A stretch of 64,000 nt of DNA from Pedococcus badiiscoriae (GCF_013408925.1 NZ_JACCAB010000001.1:1922001-1986000); one strand, 5' to 3'; positions 12,146 to 20,723 are shown, numbered from the stretch's first letter. Numbers and translations: made by a program. Notes: generated by a model from the letters alone, not told the origin.

Positions 12146-12776
12146 GTCCGTCGAAGGCGGTGAGCACGACGACCTCGACGCGCTCGTCCGCGGCGACCAC
12201 GTCGTTGAACGCCCGCAGGGCGTCGAGGTTCTCGCCAGACTTCTCGTCGTCGACGACCTCACCGCTCCACAGCACGTTGTCCGCCAGCAACAGCCCGCCC
12301 GGCCTGACCCGGGGCACCAGCTCGTTCCAGTAGTCCACGTAGCCGCCCTTGTCGGCGTCGATGAAGACCAGGTCGATCATGGGCTCGGTGGGCAGGGCCC
12401 GCAGCGTGTCGAGCGCCGGCGCGATCCGCAGGTCGATGCGATCCGCCACCCCGGCCTCGTGCCACGCCTGGGCGCCGATCGACGTCCACTCCTCGCTGAT
12501 GTCGCAGCAGACCAGGGTGCCGCCGTCGCTGAGTCCCCGCGCGATGCAGAGGCTCGAGTAGCCCGTGAACGTGCCGACCTCGACGGCCGACCGGGCGCCG
12601 ACGAGGCGGGTGAGCATCGTCAGCAGCTGGCCCTGGTCGTCGCCGATCTGCATGCCTGCGGGGCTGCCGAGCGCGGCGGTGCGTTCCTGCAGCCGGCGCA
12701 CCACGGGGTCGGGCCGCCACGAGCTGTGGGCGGCGGCGTAGTCGCGGATGGCGTCGGTCACGAGGAAGGAGCGCAC
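12123..12776 (-). CDS. SAM-dependent O-methyltransferase (caffeoyl-CoA OMT-like)
   Basis: 217-residue class I O-methyltransferase of the Methyltransf_3/SafC type, similar in design to small cation-dependent OMTs widespread in actinobacteria. Visible motifs are AVEVGTFTGYSSLCIA (SAM motif I), the acidic VCCDISEEW, the metal-binding VFIDADKGGYVDYW, and LLLADNVLWSG. The substrate is unknown; catechol-type hydroxyls are usual for the family. It starts with a GTG at 12776. Its 3' end overlaps tam by 23 bp in convergent orientation, so read-through would make antisense RNA. The TetR gene is 33 bp upstream on the same strand and could share its transcript. Confidence 0.9.
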   Translation of the reverse strand: MRSFLVTDAIRDYAAAHSSWRPDPVVRRLQERTAALGSPAGMQIGDDQGQLLTMLTRLVGARSAVEVGTFTGYSSLCIARGLSDGGTLVCCDISEEWTSIGAQAWHEAGVADRIDLRIAPALDTLRALPTEPMIDLVFIDADKGGYVDYWNELVPRVRPGGLLLADNVLWSGEVVDDEKSGENLDALRAFNDVVAADERVEVVVLTAFDGLTIARRR

Positions 12777-12809
12777 CCTCGTCAGGCTAGTCCGACCGGT
12801 CCGGCCATG

Positions 12810-13469
12810 TCAGTCAGCAGTGAGCAGTGAAGGCTTCTTCTCGAGGCCCGCGAGCCCGTTCCAGGCCAGGTTGACCAGGTGGGCAGCCACGTCGGCCTTC
12901 TTCATCTTGCGAGAGTCCAGCCACCACTGGCCCGTCAGGGCGACCATGCCGACGAGCATCTGGGCATACAGCGGAGCAGTCTTCGGGTCGAGCCGGCGGC
13001 GCTTGAACTCCGCGGCGAGGATGTGCTCGACCTGGCTCGCGACGTCCGAGATGAGGCTGGCGAAGGATCCGGTCGACTGTCCGGCCGGACTGTCGCGCAC
13101 CAGGATCCGGAAGCCGTCGGTGTTGCTCTCGATGTAGTCCAGCAGCGCGCCCGCGGCCCGCTCGAGCGTCTCCCGACTGTTGAGCTCCGCGCTGAGGGCG
13201 CCTGTGATGCCCCCGAGGAGCGCCGCGATCTCTCGGTCGACGACGACGGCGTAGAGACCCTCCTTGCCCCCGAAGTGCTCGTAGACCACAGGTTTGGAGA
13301 CGCTGGCCTTGGCGGCGATCTCCTCGACCGTCGTGCCCTCGAATCCCTTGTCCGCGAACAGCTTCCGACCGACGAGGAGGAGCTGTTCGCGGCGCTGCTT
13401 GCCGGTCATGCGAGCACGGGAGGCGGAGCTGGTGGGCTTGTCGTGGGCGTCGGTCACACGTCCCATCAT
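12810..13469 (-). CDS. TetR/AcrR-family transcriptional regulator
   Basis: 219-residue repressor-type protein. The N-terminal TetR HTH (about residues 22-70) reads RREQLLLVGRKLFADKGFEGTTVEEIAAKASVSKPVVYEHFGGKEGLY. The ligand-binding helical domain follows (ALLDYIESNTDGFRILVRDSP, VALTGQWWLDSRKM). The overall plan resembles acyl-CoA-responsive TetR regulators of lipid metabolism. Since a desaturase with tandem palindromes lies 1.9 kb away it is a candidate regulator of that gene, but there is no direct evidence. The divergent gap to the amidase is only 14 bp, so one of the two promoters must lie inside the other gene. ATG codons at 13469 and 13466 and a GTG at 13457 are all possible starts. Confidence 0.9.
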   Translation of the reverse strand: MMGRVTDAHDKPTSSASRARMTGKQRREQLLLVGRKLFADKGFEGTTVEEIAAKASVSKPVVYEHFGGKEGLYAVVVDREIAALLGGITGALSAELNSRETLERAAGALLDYIESNTDGFRILVRDSPAGQSTGSFASLISDVASQVEHILAAEFKRRRLDPKTAPLYAQMLVGMVALTGQWWLDSRKMKKADVAAHLVNLAWNGLAGLEKKPSLLTAD

Positions 13470-13483
13470 GCCGCCTGCGTAGC

Positions 13484-14302
13484 GTGGTGGTCGTGAAGGG
13501 CAGTGCCCCGTATGCCGGCGGAGTGCGGCGGTTGGCCATGGCGACTGCCGCCATGGTCGTGCTGCTGGGGGCGGGAGTCGCCCTCGAGACCGCCCTCGTG
13601 GGGCAGGCCGAGCGAGGGGCCGAGACGGCGCCCGCCCTGACGACTCCGACGTCAGGAACGCCCACGGGAGGGGCGCCAGCGGGCGAGCCCACGGCGACGG
13701 TCACCACGGGGCTGGACCCGGCGGTCGCTCCGCGCATCGTCGTCGACCACCTGGAGTTCGGCGCCGCGCGCAAGGCGGAGACCGCGGCATACGCCAAGCG
13801 CCACTATGGGACTGCCACCTGGCGCCTCACCCCGACCCTCATCGTCCTGCACTACACGGAGAGCGACACGTACGCCTCGGCTCGTTCCCTCTTCGAGTCC
13901 GACGTGCCCAACCGCGGTGAGCTCCCGGGAGCCTGTTCGCACTACGTCATCGACAAGGACGGAACCATCCACGAGCTGGTGCCGCCCACCGTGATGTGTC
14001 GGCACACCGTGGGACTCAACCACCTCGCGATCGGCATCGAGTTCGTCCAGTCGTCCAGCGGGCACGACCCGCGCTGGGCGGTCCAGCAGGTGCTGCGCCG
14101 CAGGGCGCAGGTTGCCGCCGGCGTCGCCCTCGTCGAGGCCCTGCAGAGGCGGTTCTCGATCTCGGACGAGAGCGTCATCGGACATGCGATGGCCAACGAC
14201 GCCAAGGGGTTTCGCGACCTCGAGGGCTGGCGCAACGACCACCTCGACTGGCAGCGCCCGGAGGTCGTCCAGTTTCGTTCGATGCTGACGATGTCCCCGT
14301 GA
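13484..14302 (+). CDS. Secreted/anchored N-acetylmuramoyl-L-alanine amidase
   Basis: 272-residue Amidase_2 (PGRP-like, zinc) enzyme that cleaves the bond between muramic acid and the stem peptide. A hydrophobic segment at about residues 17-40 is a signal peptide or anchor, followed by a Thr/Pro/Gly-rich spacer (50-75). The catalytic domain shows zinc ligand His123 in IVLHYTES, His174 in CRHTVG, GIEFVQ, and the C-terminal GHAMANDAKGFRD block, in which H234 and D245 fit the third ligand region and K241 the catalytic Lys. The run GTG GTG GTC GTG at 13484 leaves the exact start open. Cell-wall remodelling fits with rpfB nearby, though they are not one operon. Confidence 0.88.
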   Translation: MVVVKGSAPYAGGVRRLAMATAAMVVLLGAGVALETALVGQAERGAETAPALTTPTSGTPTGGAPAGEPTATVTTGLDPAVAPRIVVDHLEFGAARKAETAAYAKRHYGTATWRLTPTLIVLHYTESDTYASARSLFESDVPNRGELPGACSHYVIDKDGTIHELVPPTVMCRHTVGLNHLAIGIEFVQSSSGHDPRWAVQQVLRRRAQVAAGVALVEALQRRFSISDESVIGHAMANDAKGFRDLEGWRNDHLDWQRPEVVQFRSMLTMSP

Positions 14303-14370
14303 GGACGTCGCCGTGACGGCCTCGCCGTAACGGCCTTGGCCGGCCTGTTGGCGCGCCCCCTGACGCTCCC

Positions 14371-15309
14371 TCAGGCGCTGATGCGTCGCGCGTCGATGCG
14401 CTTGGCCACCGGCCACCTGACGTCCGTGGCCCAGCCGAGTCGCTCGAACGCCCAGATCACCCGCGCCGTCGAGTCGACCTGTCCCTTCTCGACGCCGTGG
14501 CGTGCACAGGTCGGGTCGGCATGGTGCAGGTTGTGCCACGACTCGCCCATCGACAGGACGGCCAGCCACCAGACGTTGCCGGACCGGTCACGGCTCTTGA
14601 ACGGTCGTTCGCCGATGGTGTGGCAGATCGAGTTGATCGACCAGGTGACGTGGTGCAGCAGGGAGACCCGGACCAGGGAGGCCCAGAAGAACGCCGTCAG
14701 CGCGCCCTGCCAGCTCATCGACCAGAGGCCGCCTACCACCGCGGGCAGCAGCATCGAGCCGGCGACGATGAGCGGGAAGGCGCGGTCGATCCTGCGCAGG
14801 TCCTCGTCGGCCATGAGGTCGGGTGCGTACTTGCTGCGCGGGGTCTGCTCCACGTCGAAGAGCCAGCCCGTGTGGGCCCACCAGAGGCCCTTGGCCAGCG
14901 CCGGGATCGTCTCGCCATAGCGCCAGGGGCTGTGCGGGTCGCCGTCCCGGTCGGAGAACGCGTGGTGGCGGCGGTGGTCGGCGACCCAGCGGACAACCGG
15001 TCCCTGGATGGCCATGGACCCTGCGATGGCGAGGGCGATCTTCAGGGCGCGGCTGGCCTTGAACGAGCCGTGCGTGAAGTGGCGGTGGTACCCGACGGTG
15101 ATGCCGTGACCCGCGATCGCGTACATGACCACCGCGATCACGATGTCGTGCCAGCCCAGTCCCCATCCCCAGGCGACCGGGATGGCTGCGAGCAGGGCGA
15201 GGAAGGGGATGCCGATGAAGAGGGCCAACGCGACCTGTTCGCCACCGCCCTTCCTCTCGGGCGCGACCGTGAGGGTCTGGTCCAGCGTCGAGGGTGTCGC
15301 GGGCGTCAT
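14371..15309 (-). CDS. Membrane acyl-CoA / fatty-acid desaturase
   Basis: 312-residue integral-membrane di-iron desaturase of the delta-9 (DesC/stearoyl-CoA) type, which introduces a double bond into saturated acyl chains. The three histidine boxes are intact: HRHFTH (75-80), HRRHH (112-116) and HNLHH (259-263), with hydrophobic pairs at about 28-68 and 88-106, a hydrophobic segment at 163-190, and HDPxSPWRY-like HSPWRY after box 2. The start ATG is at 15309. Two adjoining inverted repeats 48-79 bp upstream probably bind a repressor that adjusts membrane fluidity or lipid supply. It is convergent with the amidase gene, with about 68 bp between. Confidence 0.93.
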   Translation of the reverse strand: MTPATPSTLDQTLTVAPERKGGGEQVALALFIGIPFLALLAAIPVAWGWGLGWHDIVIAVVMYAIAGHGITVGYHRHFTHGSFKASRALKIALAIAGSMAIQGPVVRWVADHRRHHAFSDRDGDPHSPWRYGETIPALAKGLWWAHTGWLFDVEQTPRSKYAPDLMADEDLRRIDRAFPLIVAGSMLLPAVVGGLWSMSWQGALTAFFWASLVRVSLLHHVTWSINSICHTIGERPFKSRDRSGNVWWLAVLSMGESWHNLHHADPTCARHGVEKGQVDSTARVIWAFERLGWATDVRWPVAKRIDARRISA

Positions 15310-15356
15310 CGCAGGGGAACCTTCCTTCGGTTCGTCGCCACGGAGGCTTCATCAAC

Positions 15357-15388
15357 TTACGAAACCGTAACCTACGGAAACGTAGGTT
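15357..15388. promoter_or_regulatory. Two adjoining operator-like inverted repeats upstream of the desaturase
   Basis: Site 1 is TTACG-aaac-CGTAA (15357-15370). Site 2 is AACCTACG-gaaa-CGTAGGTT (15369-15388). They share the core TACGnAAnCGTA, overlap by 2 bp and are centred 15 bp apart. They cover the likely promoter of the minus-strand desaturase. The paired layout suggests two regulator dimers, for example of TetR type. Confidence 0.7.
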
Positions 15389-15484
15389 GTCATCGGGCGG
15401 CTCGGCCCGTCGAGCGCCCGGCCGCGGTCGATGCCCAGGTATGCCGCGTGCTTGGCTACCCTTGGCGGGTCCCCCTGGGGGCGT

Positions 15485-15563
15485 TCCCCGGTTGGTCTGC
15501 TGGCAGGGCCCGCCTGACTTTGAATCAGGACAAGCGACGTAGGTTCGATTCCTACCCGGGGAG
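15485..15563 (+). tRNA. tRNA-Gln (TTG anticodon), unusual variable region
   Basis: Cloverleaf read by eye. Acceptor TCCCCGG (15485-15491) pairs with CCGGGGA (15556-15562), and the discriminator is G. The D arm is GGTC/GGCC with GG in the loop. Anticodon stem CCTGA/TCAGG encloses loop CTTTGAA, anticodon TTG. The T arm is GTAGG-TTCGATT-CCTAC. The 9-nt stretch between anticodon and T stems and two bases before the anticodon stem make it 79 nt, longer than usual for tRNA-Gln, and the usual A14 is T. CCA is not fully encoded (CCT follows). G73 fits Gln. Confidence 0.72.
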
Positions 15564-15701
15564 CCTTTTCGCAGGCGAGGAGCCCAGGGCCGCCCCTTAT
15601 ACACCGGTCGTCGTCAAAGGGGAAGGTGCCCGCAGCGGTGTCTTGTGAGCCAGCACCACCCTGATGCTGTGGTGGGTTGTGGTACTTGCGAGGGGAGAGC
15701 C

Positions 15702-17081
15702 GTGGCACACGGGATGTTGGACCTGCCCGCTGATGAACTCGATGCGTTGTTCGCGCGCCGGGAGGCGCGGGTCGCAGTGGTGGGGTTCGGGTACATAGGG
15801 GTGGTCATCGGGGCGGTCCTCGCGGACCGGGGATGGCAGGTGACGGGGATAGACGTGCGGCCGGAGGTGGTCGGGGAGATCACCAGGGGCACGACGCGGG
15901 TGCGCGAACCCGGTCTGGACGACCTCGTCGCGCGGAACGTCGGGGCCGGTCGGCTGACCGCCACGACGGACTTCGCCGCCGTGGCCCAGCAGGACGTGGT
16001 GATCGTGACCGTGGGCACTCCGCTCGGCCAGGACTACGAGCCCGTCGTCGACGACATCGAGGCTGCCGCCAAGGGGGTGGCCGCCTTCCTGACGCGCGGA
16101 CAGCTCGTCGTCCTCAAGAGCACGGTCCCCCCGAACACCACGACCGGCCTCGTCCAGCCCATCCTGGAGACCAGCGGCCTGCGTGCCGGGGTGGACTTCG
16201 GCCTCGCCTTCTGCCCCGAGCGCCTGGCGGAAGGGCGAGCCGTCAGGGACCTGACCTCAATCCCCGTCGTCGTGGGGGGTGTCGATGCCCGCTCCGCCGA
16301 CGTGTGCCAAAGGCTGTGGCGCGAGGCGCTGGGGGTCGAGTCCGTCGTGGTCGACTCACCCCGGGAGGCTGAGCTGACCAAGCTGGCGGACAACCTCTGG
16401 ATCGACCTCAACATCGCCCTGGCCAACGAGCTCGCGAAGATCTGCGACAAGCTCGGGAGCAACGTCACCCAGGTGATCGACGCCGCCAACACGTTGCCGA
16501 AGGTCAACTACAACGTCAACATCCTCATGCCGAGCATGGGGGTGGGTGGGTACTGCCTCACGAAGGACCCCTGGTTCGTGCACCACCTCGGGGAGCAGCT
16601 CGGACTCGACATGCTGACTCCTCAGACCTCGCGCGCGGTCAACGACACGATGCCGGCATACACGTGCGAGCTCCTGCGCGAACAGCTCGCCCTGGGCGGC
16701 AAGGAGCTGAAGGACTCACGCGTCGCGGTCCTGGGTATCGCCTTCAAGAACAACACGGGCGACTGCCGTCTGACGCCCACCCGTGACGTGGTGCGGATGC
16801 TCGAGGAGTCGGGCTGCACCCTCCTCGTCCATGACCCGTGGGTCGGGCCCGAGGAGGCCCTCACCGTCACCACGGTGCCGTTGACGGCGACGCTCGACGA
16901 CACCATCCGTGATGCGGATGCCGTCGTGTACCTCACCGGACACCAGCAGTTCCGGGACTATCCGATGACCCGGGTGGCTGAGCTGACGGCGCAGGACTGC
17001 GTCGTCCTGGACGGGCGGAACGCCTTCCAGCGCTCGGACGTCGAGTCAGCAGGCCTGCGCTACAAGGGAATAGGGCGGTAG
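15702..17081 (+). CDS. UDP-glucose/UDP-N-acetylmannosamine dehydrogenase family protein
   Basis: NAD-dependent nucleotide-sugar dehydrogenase that oxidises the C6 hydroxyl of a UDP-hexose to a uronic acid in two steps. From the GTG at 15702 it has 459 residues, the usual size. Visible are the Rossmann motif VVGFGYIG (26-33), TVGTPLG, KSTVPPNTT, FCPERLAEGRA, and catalytic Cys285 in GVGGYCLTKDP. The FCPERLAEG and GGYC pattern is nearer UDP-ManNAc/UDP-GlcNAc dehydrogenases (WecC/WbpA) than UDP-glucose dehydrogenase. GTG 15702 has AGGGGAGAG just upstream; an in-frame ATG at 15645 lacks one. The epimerase starts 7 nt downstream, and glmU, which makes UDP-GlcNAc, follows, so a UDP-GlcNAc-derived uronic acid is likely. 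Confidence 0.9.
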   Translation: MAHGMLDLPADELDALFARREARVAVVGFGYIGVVIGAVLADRGWQVTGIDVRPEVVGEITRGTTRVREPGLDDLVARNVGAGRLTATTDFAAVAQQDVVIVTVGTPLGQDYEPVVDDIEAAAKGVAAFLTRGQLVVLKSTVPPNTTTGLVQPILETSGLRAGVDFGLAFCPERLAEGRAVRDLTSIPVVVGGVDARSADVCQRLWREALGVESVVVDSPREAELTKLADNLWIDLNIALANELAKICDKLGSNVTQVIDAANTLPKVNYNVNILMPSMGVGGYCLTKDPWFVHHLGEQLGLDMLTPQTSRAVNDTMPAYTCELLREQLALGGKELKDSRVAVLGIAFKNNTGDCRLTPTRDVVRMLEESGCTLLVHDPWVGPEEALTVTTVPLTATLDDTIRDADAVVYLTGHQQFRDYPMTRVAELTAQDCVVLDGRNAFQRSDVESAGLRYKGIGR

Positions 17082-17088
17082 GAGAGGC

Positions 17089-18096
17089 ATGCGTGCAGTA
17101 GTCACCGGGGGTTACGGCTTCATCGGTTCACACCTCGTCACGGCTCTTCTCGAGCGCGGCGACACCGTGACGGTCGTCGACCTCGCCCGCAACGAGCGGG
17201 ACACCAGCATCACCTTCGACTCCTACGACGGCTTCGACTTCATCCAGGCAGATGTGACCGACCGCGGGGCCCTGGAAGCAGCCATCGGCCCGGACGTCGA
17301 CGTCGTCTTCCACCTGTCCGCCATCGTCGGCATCAAGAACTACATCGACGACCCGCTCAAGGTGCTGGACGTGAACGTCGGCGGCACACGGAACGTCCTC
17401 GAGATCGCCCGCCGCCACGGGACCAGGGTCGTGCTGGCCAGCACTTCCGAGGTGTTCGGCAAGAACCCCAGCCCGCCGTGGGCGGAGGACGACGACCGGG
17501 TCCTGGGCTCGACCAAGACCGCCCGGTGGAGCTACAGCACGTCCAAGGCCATGGCCGAGCACCTCGCCTTCGCCATGCATGCCAGCCATGGTGTGCCCGT
17601 CACGGTCGTCCGGTACTTCAACGTGTACGGGCCGCGGCAGAACCCGATCTTCGTGGTGTCGCAGAGCGTGCACCGGGTGCTCAACGGGCTGGCGCCCTAC
17701 CTGTACGACTCGGGTGACCAGACCCGCTGCTTCACCTACGTGGACGATGCGATCCGGGGCACTCTGCTGGCCGCCGAGATGGACGAGGCCGTGGGCGAGG
17801 CCTTCAACATCGGGAGCATGCACGAGACGTCGATCGCCGACGTCGTGCGCCTCACGATCGCCAGCGCCGGTCGTGAGGGGGAGATCGTCCCGGAACCACT
17901 GGACACGGGCACGCACTACGGCTCGACCTACGAGGACATCCCGAAGCGGATCCCGGACACGGCCAAGGCGGAGCGCGTCCTGGGCTGGAAGCTCGAGGTC
18001 GACGTCGACGAGGGGATCCGGCGCACCGTCGACTGGGCCAGAGCCAACCCCTGGTACCTCGAGACCGCGCCCACCACGAGCCCTCCCACGAAGTAG
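17089..18096 (+). CDS. NAD-dependent nucleotide-sugar epimerase/dehydratase
   Basis: 335-residue extended short-chain dehydrogenase. It has the N-terminal GGYGFIGSHL nucleotide loop (7-16), acidic DLAR after beta 2, and active site STSE...YSTSK with Tyr149 and Lys153. C-terminal elements are typical of UDP-sugar 4-epimerases and UDP-glucuronate decarboxylases (RYFNVYGPRQNP, RCFTYVDDAIRG, FNIGS). It is 7 nt behind the dehydrogenase with an AGGAGAGGC ribosome site, so it probably acts on that enzyme's product. The exact reaction (epimerisation or decarboxylation) cannot be settled from sequence alone. It could feed the polysaccharide locus 8 kb downstream. Confidence 0.87.
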   Translation: MRAVVTGGYGFIGSHLVTALLERGDTVTVVDLARNERDTSITFDSYDGFDFIQADVTDRGALEAAIGPDVDVVFHLSAIVGIKNYIDDPLKVLDVNVGGTRNVLEIARRHGTRVVLASTSEVFGKNPSPPWAEDDDRVLGSTKTARWSYSTSKAMAEHLAFAMHASHGVPVTVVRYFNVYGPRQNPIFVVSQSVHRVLNGLAPYLYDSGDQTRCFTYVDDAIRGTLLAAEMDEAVGEAFNIGSMHETSIADVVRLTIASAGREGEIVPEPLDTGTHYGSTYEDIPKRIPDTAKAERVLGWKLEVDVDEGIRRTVDWARANPWYLETAPTTSPPTK

Positions 18097-18188
18097 GGGT
18101 CCGCGTGACAGGCGGACGAACGCGATGCGACCTGCGGGTAGCATGACGCCGTCCCGTCGCACCCGACCAGATCGCTGGAGCCTCGCGC
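18097..18188 (+). promoter_or_regulatory. Intergenic hairpin and candidate glmU promoter
   Basis: GTCCGC (18099-18104) pairs with GCGGAC (18112-18117), a short hairpin after the epimerase stop without a T run. TAGCAT at 18139-18144 is a plausible actinobacterial -10 box for glmU, about 45 bp before its start. No convincing -35 was found. Confidence 0.35.
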
Positions 18189-19742
18189 GTGAACACCCCC
18201 ACCGGCTCGCACCGCCTTGCCGCTGTCATCGTCCTCGCTGCTGGTGAGGGCACCCGGATGAAGTCCTCGACCCCCAAGGTGCTGCACCGGATCGGGGGTC
18301 GGACCCTGGTGGGTCATGCCCTCGCCGCGGCCCGCTCGGTCGCGCCTGAGCACCTCGCGGTCGTGGTGCGCCACGAGCGGGACCTGGTGGCCGCCCACGT
18401 CGCCGAGGTCGACCCGGAGGCCGTGATCGCCGACCAGGACGAGATCAAGGGCACCGGCCGGGCCACCGAGTGCGCGCTCGACGCCCTGCCCGAGGGCCTG
18501 GACGGGACCATCCTGGTCACCTACGGCGACGTCCCCCTGCTCGCAGGAGAGACCCTCCAGTCGCTGGTCGACGAGCACGCCGCCACCGGGAGTGCGGTCA
18601 CCGTGATCACCGCCCACCTCGACGACCCCACCGGCTACGGCCGGATCCTGCGAGGCGCCGACGACGGCGTCGAGGGCATCGTCGAGCAGAAGGACGCCAC
18701 GGACGAGCAGCGCGCCATCACCGAGATCAACTCGGGGATCTACGCGTTCGACGCGGCCGTCCTCGTCGAGGCGCTCGGGCAGGTCGGCACCGACAACGCC
18801 CAGGGCGAGAAGTACCTCACGGACGTCCTCGCCATCGCCCGCAAGGCCGGCGGACGCGTCAGCGCGCACCTCATCGCCGACCTCTGGCAGACCGAGGGAG
18901 TCAACGACCGCGTCCAGCTCGCCCGCCTCGGCAAGGAGCTCAACCGCCGGACCACCGAGCGCTGGATGCGCGACGGCGTCACGATCGTCGACCCGGACAC
19001 CACCTGGATCGACAGTGACGTCACGATCGGCCGCGACGCGACGATCCTGCCCGGCACGCAGCTGCTCGGCGCCACGACGATCGGCGAGCGCGCCACCATC
19101 GGCCCGGACAGCACCCTGACCGACACCGAGGTCGGTGCCGGTGCGGAGGTCAAGCGCACCGAGGCGATCCTCGCGGTGATCGGGCCCGAGGCCACCGTCG
19201 GCCCGTTCTCCTACCTGCGGGCCGGCACCGAGCTCGGGGCCAAGGGCAAGATCGGCGGCTTCGTCGAGACCAAGAACGCCAAGATCGGCGAGGGGGCCAA
19301 GGTCCCCCACCTCACGTATGCCGGCGACGCCGTCATCGGGGAGGGCGCCAACATCGGGGCCGGCACCATCTTCGCCAACTACGACGGTGTCGCGAAGCAC
19401 CAGACCACCGTCGGTCGGTACAGCTTCGTCGGGTCGGACAGCGTGCTGATCGCCCCGGTCGACATCGCCGACGGCGCGTACGTCGGGGCCGGTTCGGCGC
19501 TGACGGGCGACGTCCATCCGGGCCAGATCGCGGTGGCCCGGGGACGGCAGCGCAACGTCGACGGCTGGGTCGCCAGGGCCCGCGCCGGCACGAAGACCGA
19601 CGAGGCGGCCAGGGATGCGCTCGCCAAGACCGCCCGCGCGACGGATGCGCTCGCGACGGATGCACCCGCCACGGCGGGAGACGACGCCGCAGCGACCACG
19701 CGGCATACCGAGGAATCCACCGAAGGGCAGGCCCACCCGTGA
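18189..19742 (+). CDS. glmU: Bifunctional UDP-GlcNAc pyrophosphorylase / GlcN-1-P acetyltransferase
   Basis: Makes UDP-N-acetylglucosamine, the precursor for peptidoglycan and other glycans: the C-terminal half acetylates glucosamine-1-phosphate and the N-terminal half couples it to UTP. The pyrophosphorylase domain has LAAGEGTRMKS (17-27) and TYGDVPLL. The left-handed beta-helix of hexapeptide repeats runs from about residue 265 (TIVDPDTTWIDSDVTIG) and includes LTYAGDAVIGEGANIGAG. The tail after about residue 455 is a low-complexity Ala/Thr/Asp-rich extension of about 60 residues, as in other actinobacterial GlmU. It starts with GTG, and its stop overlaps prs by 4 nt (GTGA). Confidence 0.97.
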   Translation: MNTPTGSHRLAAVIVLAAGEGTRMKSSTPKVLHRIGGRTLVGHALAAARSVAPEHLAVVVRHERDLVAAHVAEVDPEAVIADQDEIKGTGRATECALDALPEGLDGTILVTYGDVPLLAGETLQSLVDEHAATGSAVTVITAHLDDPTGYGRILRGADDGVEGIVEQKDATDEQRAITEINSGIYAFDAAVLVEALGQVGTDNAQGEKYLTDVLAIARKAGGRVSAHLIADLWQTEGVNDRVQLARLGKELNRRTTERWMRDGVTIVDPDTTWIDSDVTIGRDATILPGTQLLGATTIGERATIGPDSTLTDTEVGAGAEVKRTEAILAVIGPEATVGPFSYLRAGTELGAKGKIGGFVETKNAKIGEGAKVPHLTYAGDAVIGEGANIGAGTIFANYDGVAKHQTTVGRYSFVGSDSVLIAPVDIADGAYVGAGSALTGDVHPGQIAVARGRQRNVDGWVARARAGTKTDEAARDALAKTARATDALATDAPATAGDDAAATTRHTEESTEGQAHP

Positions 19743-20719
19743 CCGGCATCACGAAGACCACCGAGAAGAACCTGATGGTCTTCGCGGGACGCGCCAACCC
19801 CGAGCTCGCGGAGGAGGTCGCCAGCCTGCTCGGCACCAACCTCGTCCCGACCAGCGCCTACGACTTCGCGAACGGTGAGATCTACGTGCGCTACGAGGAG
19901 TCGGTGCGCGGGTCCGACGCGTTCGTCATCCAGAGCCACACGACGCCCATCAACGAGGCGATCATGGAGCAGCTCATCATGGTCGACGCCCTCAAGCGGG
20001 CGAGCGCCAAGCGGATCACGGTCGTGCTGCCGTTCTACGGCTACGCCCGCCAGGACAAGAAGCACCGCGGCCGCGAGCCGATCTCCGCGCGCCTGATGGC
20101 CGACCTGTTCAAGACAGCCGGCGCCAACCGGCTGATGGCCGTCGACCTGCACACGGCGCAGATCCAGGGCTTCTTCGACGGCCCTGTCGACCACCTGATG
20201 GCGCTGCCGATCCTCGCCGACCACGTGGCCCGGAAGTACGGCCACGAGCAGCTCGCCGTGGTCTCGCCCGACGCCGGCCGGATCAAGGTCGCCGAGCAGT
20301 GGTCGCAGCGGCTCGGCGGGGTCCCGCTGGCGTTCATCCACAAGACACGAGACATCAACCGCCCCAACGAGACCGTCGCCAACCGTGTCGTCGGTGAGGT
20401 CAAGGGGCGCGTCTGCGTGCTCGTCGACGACATGATCGACACGGGCGGCACGATCACCAAGGCCGCTGACGCGTTGATGGCCGACGGGGCGGCCGGTGTC
20501 GTCATCGCGGCTACCCACGCGATCCTGTCCGATCCGGCCATCGACCGGCTCAAGAACTGCAGTGCCACCGAGGTGATCGTCACCAACACGCTGCCGATCG
20601 ACGAGGCGCACGAGTTCGACAAGCTCACGGTGCTCTCGATCGCACCGCTGATCAGCCGCGCGATCCAGGAGGTCTTCGAGGACGGCTCGGTCACGAGCCT
20701 CTTCGACGGCCACGCCTGA
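19739..20719 (+). CDS. prs: Ribose-phosphate pyrophosphokinase
   Basis: 326-residue PRPP synthetase. It transfers pyrophosphate from ATP to ribose-5-phosphate, supplying purine, pyrimidine, His, Trp and, in actinobacteria, decaprenylphosphoryl-arabinose synthesis. Family motifs are FANGEIYVRYEESVRG, the flexible loop YGYARQDKKHRGREPISARL, VDLHTAQIQGFFDGPVDHL, and the PRPP loop VLVDDMIDTGGTI. It is translationally coupled to glmU by the GTGA overlap. A GCCCCTG/CAGGGGC hairpin just after the stop probably ends the operon. Confidence 0.98.
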   Translation: MTGITKTTEKNLMVFAGRANPELAEEVASLLGTNLVPTSAYDFANGEIYVRYEESVRGSDAFVIQSHTTPINEAIMEQLIMVDALKRASAKRITVVLPFYGYARQDKKHRGREPISARLMADLFKTAGANRLMAVDLHTAQIQGFFDGPVDHLMALPILADHVARKYGHEQLAVVSPDAGRIKVAEQWSQRLGGVPLAFIHKTRDINRPNETVANRVVGEVKGRVCVLVDDMIDTGGTITKAADALMADGAAGVVIAATHAILSDPAIDRLKNCSATEVIVTNTLPIDEAHEFDKLTVLSIAPLISRAIQEVFEDGSVTSLFDGHA

Positions 20720-20723
20720 CCCC

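Noticed and set aside
17928..19736. 602-codon frame opposite glmU
   Set aside because: Shadow of glmU, with no recognisable domain or ribosome site.
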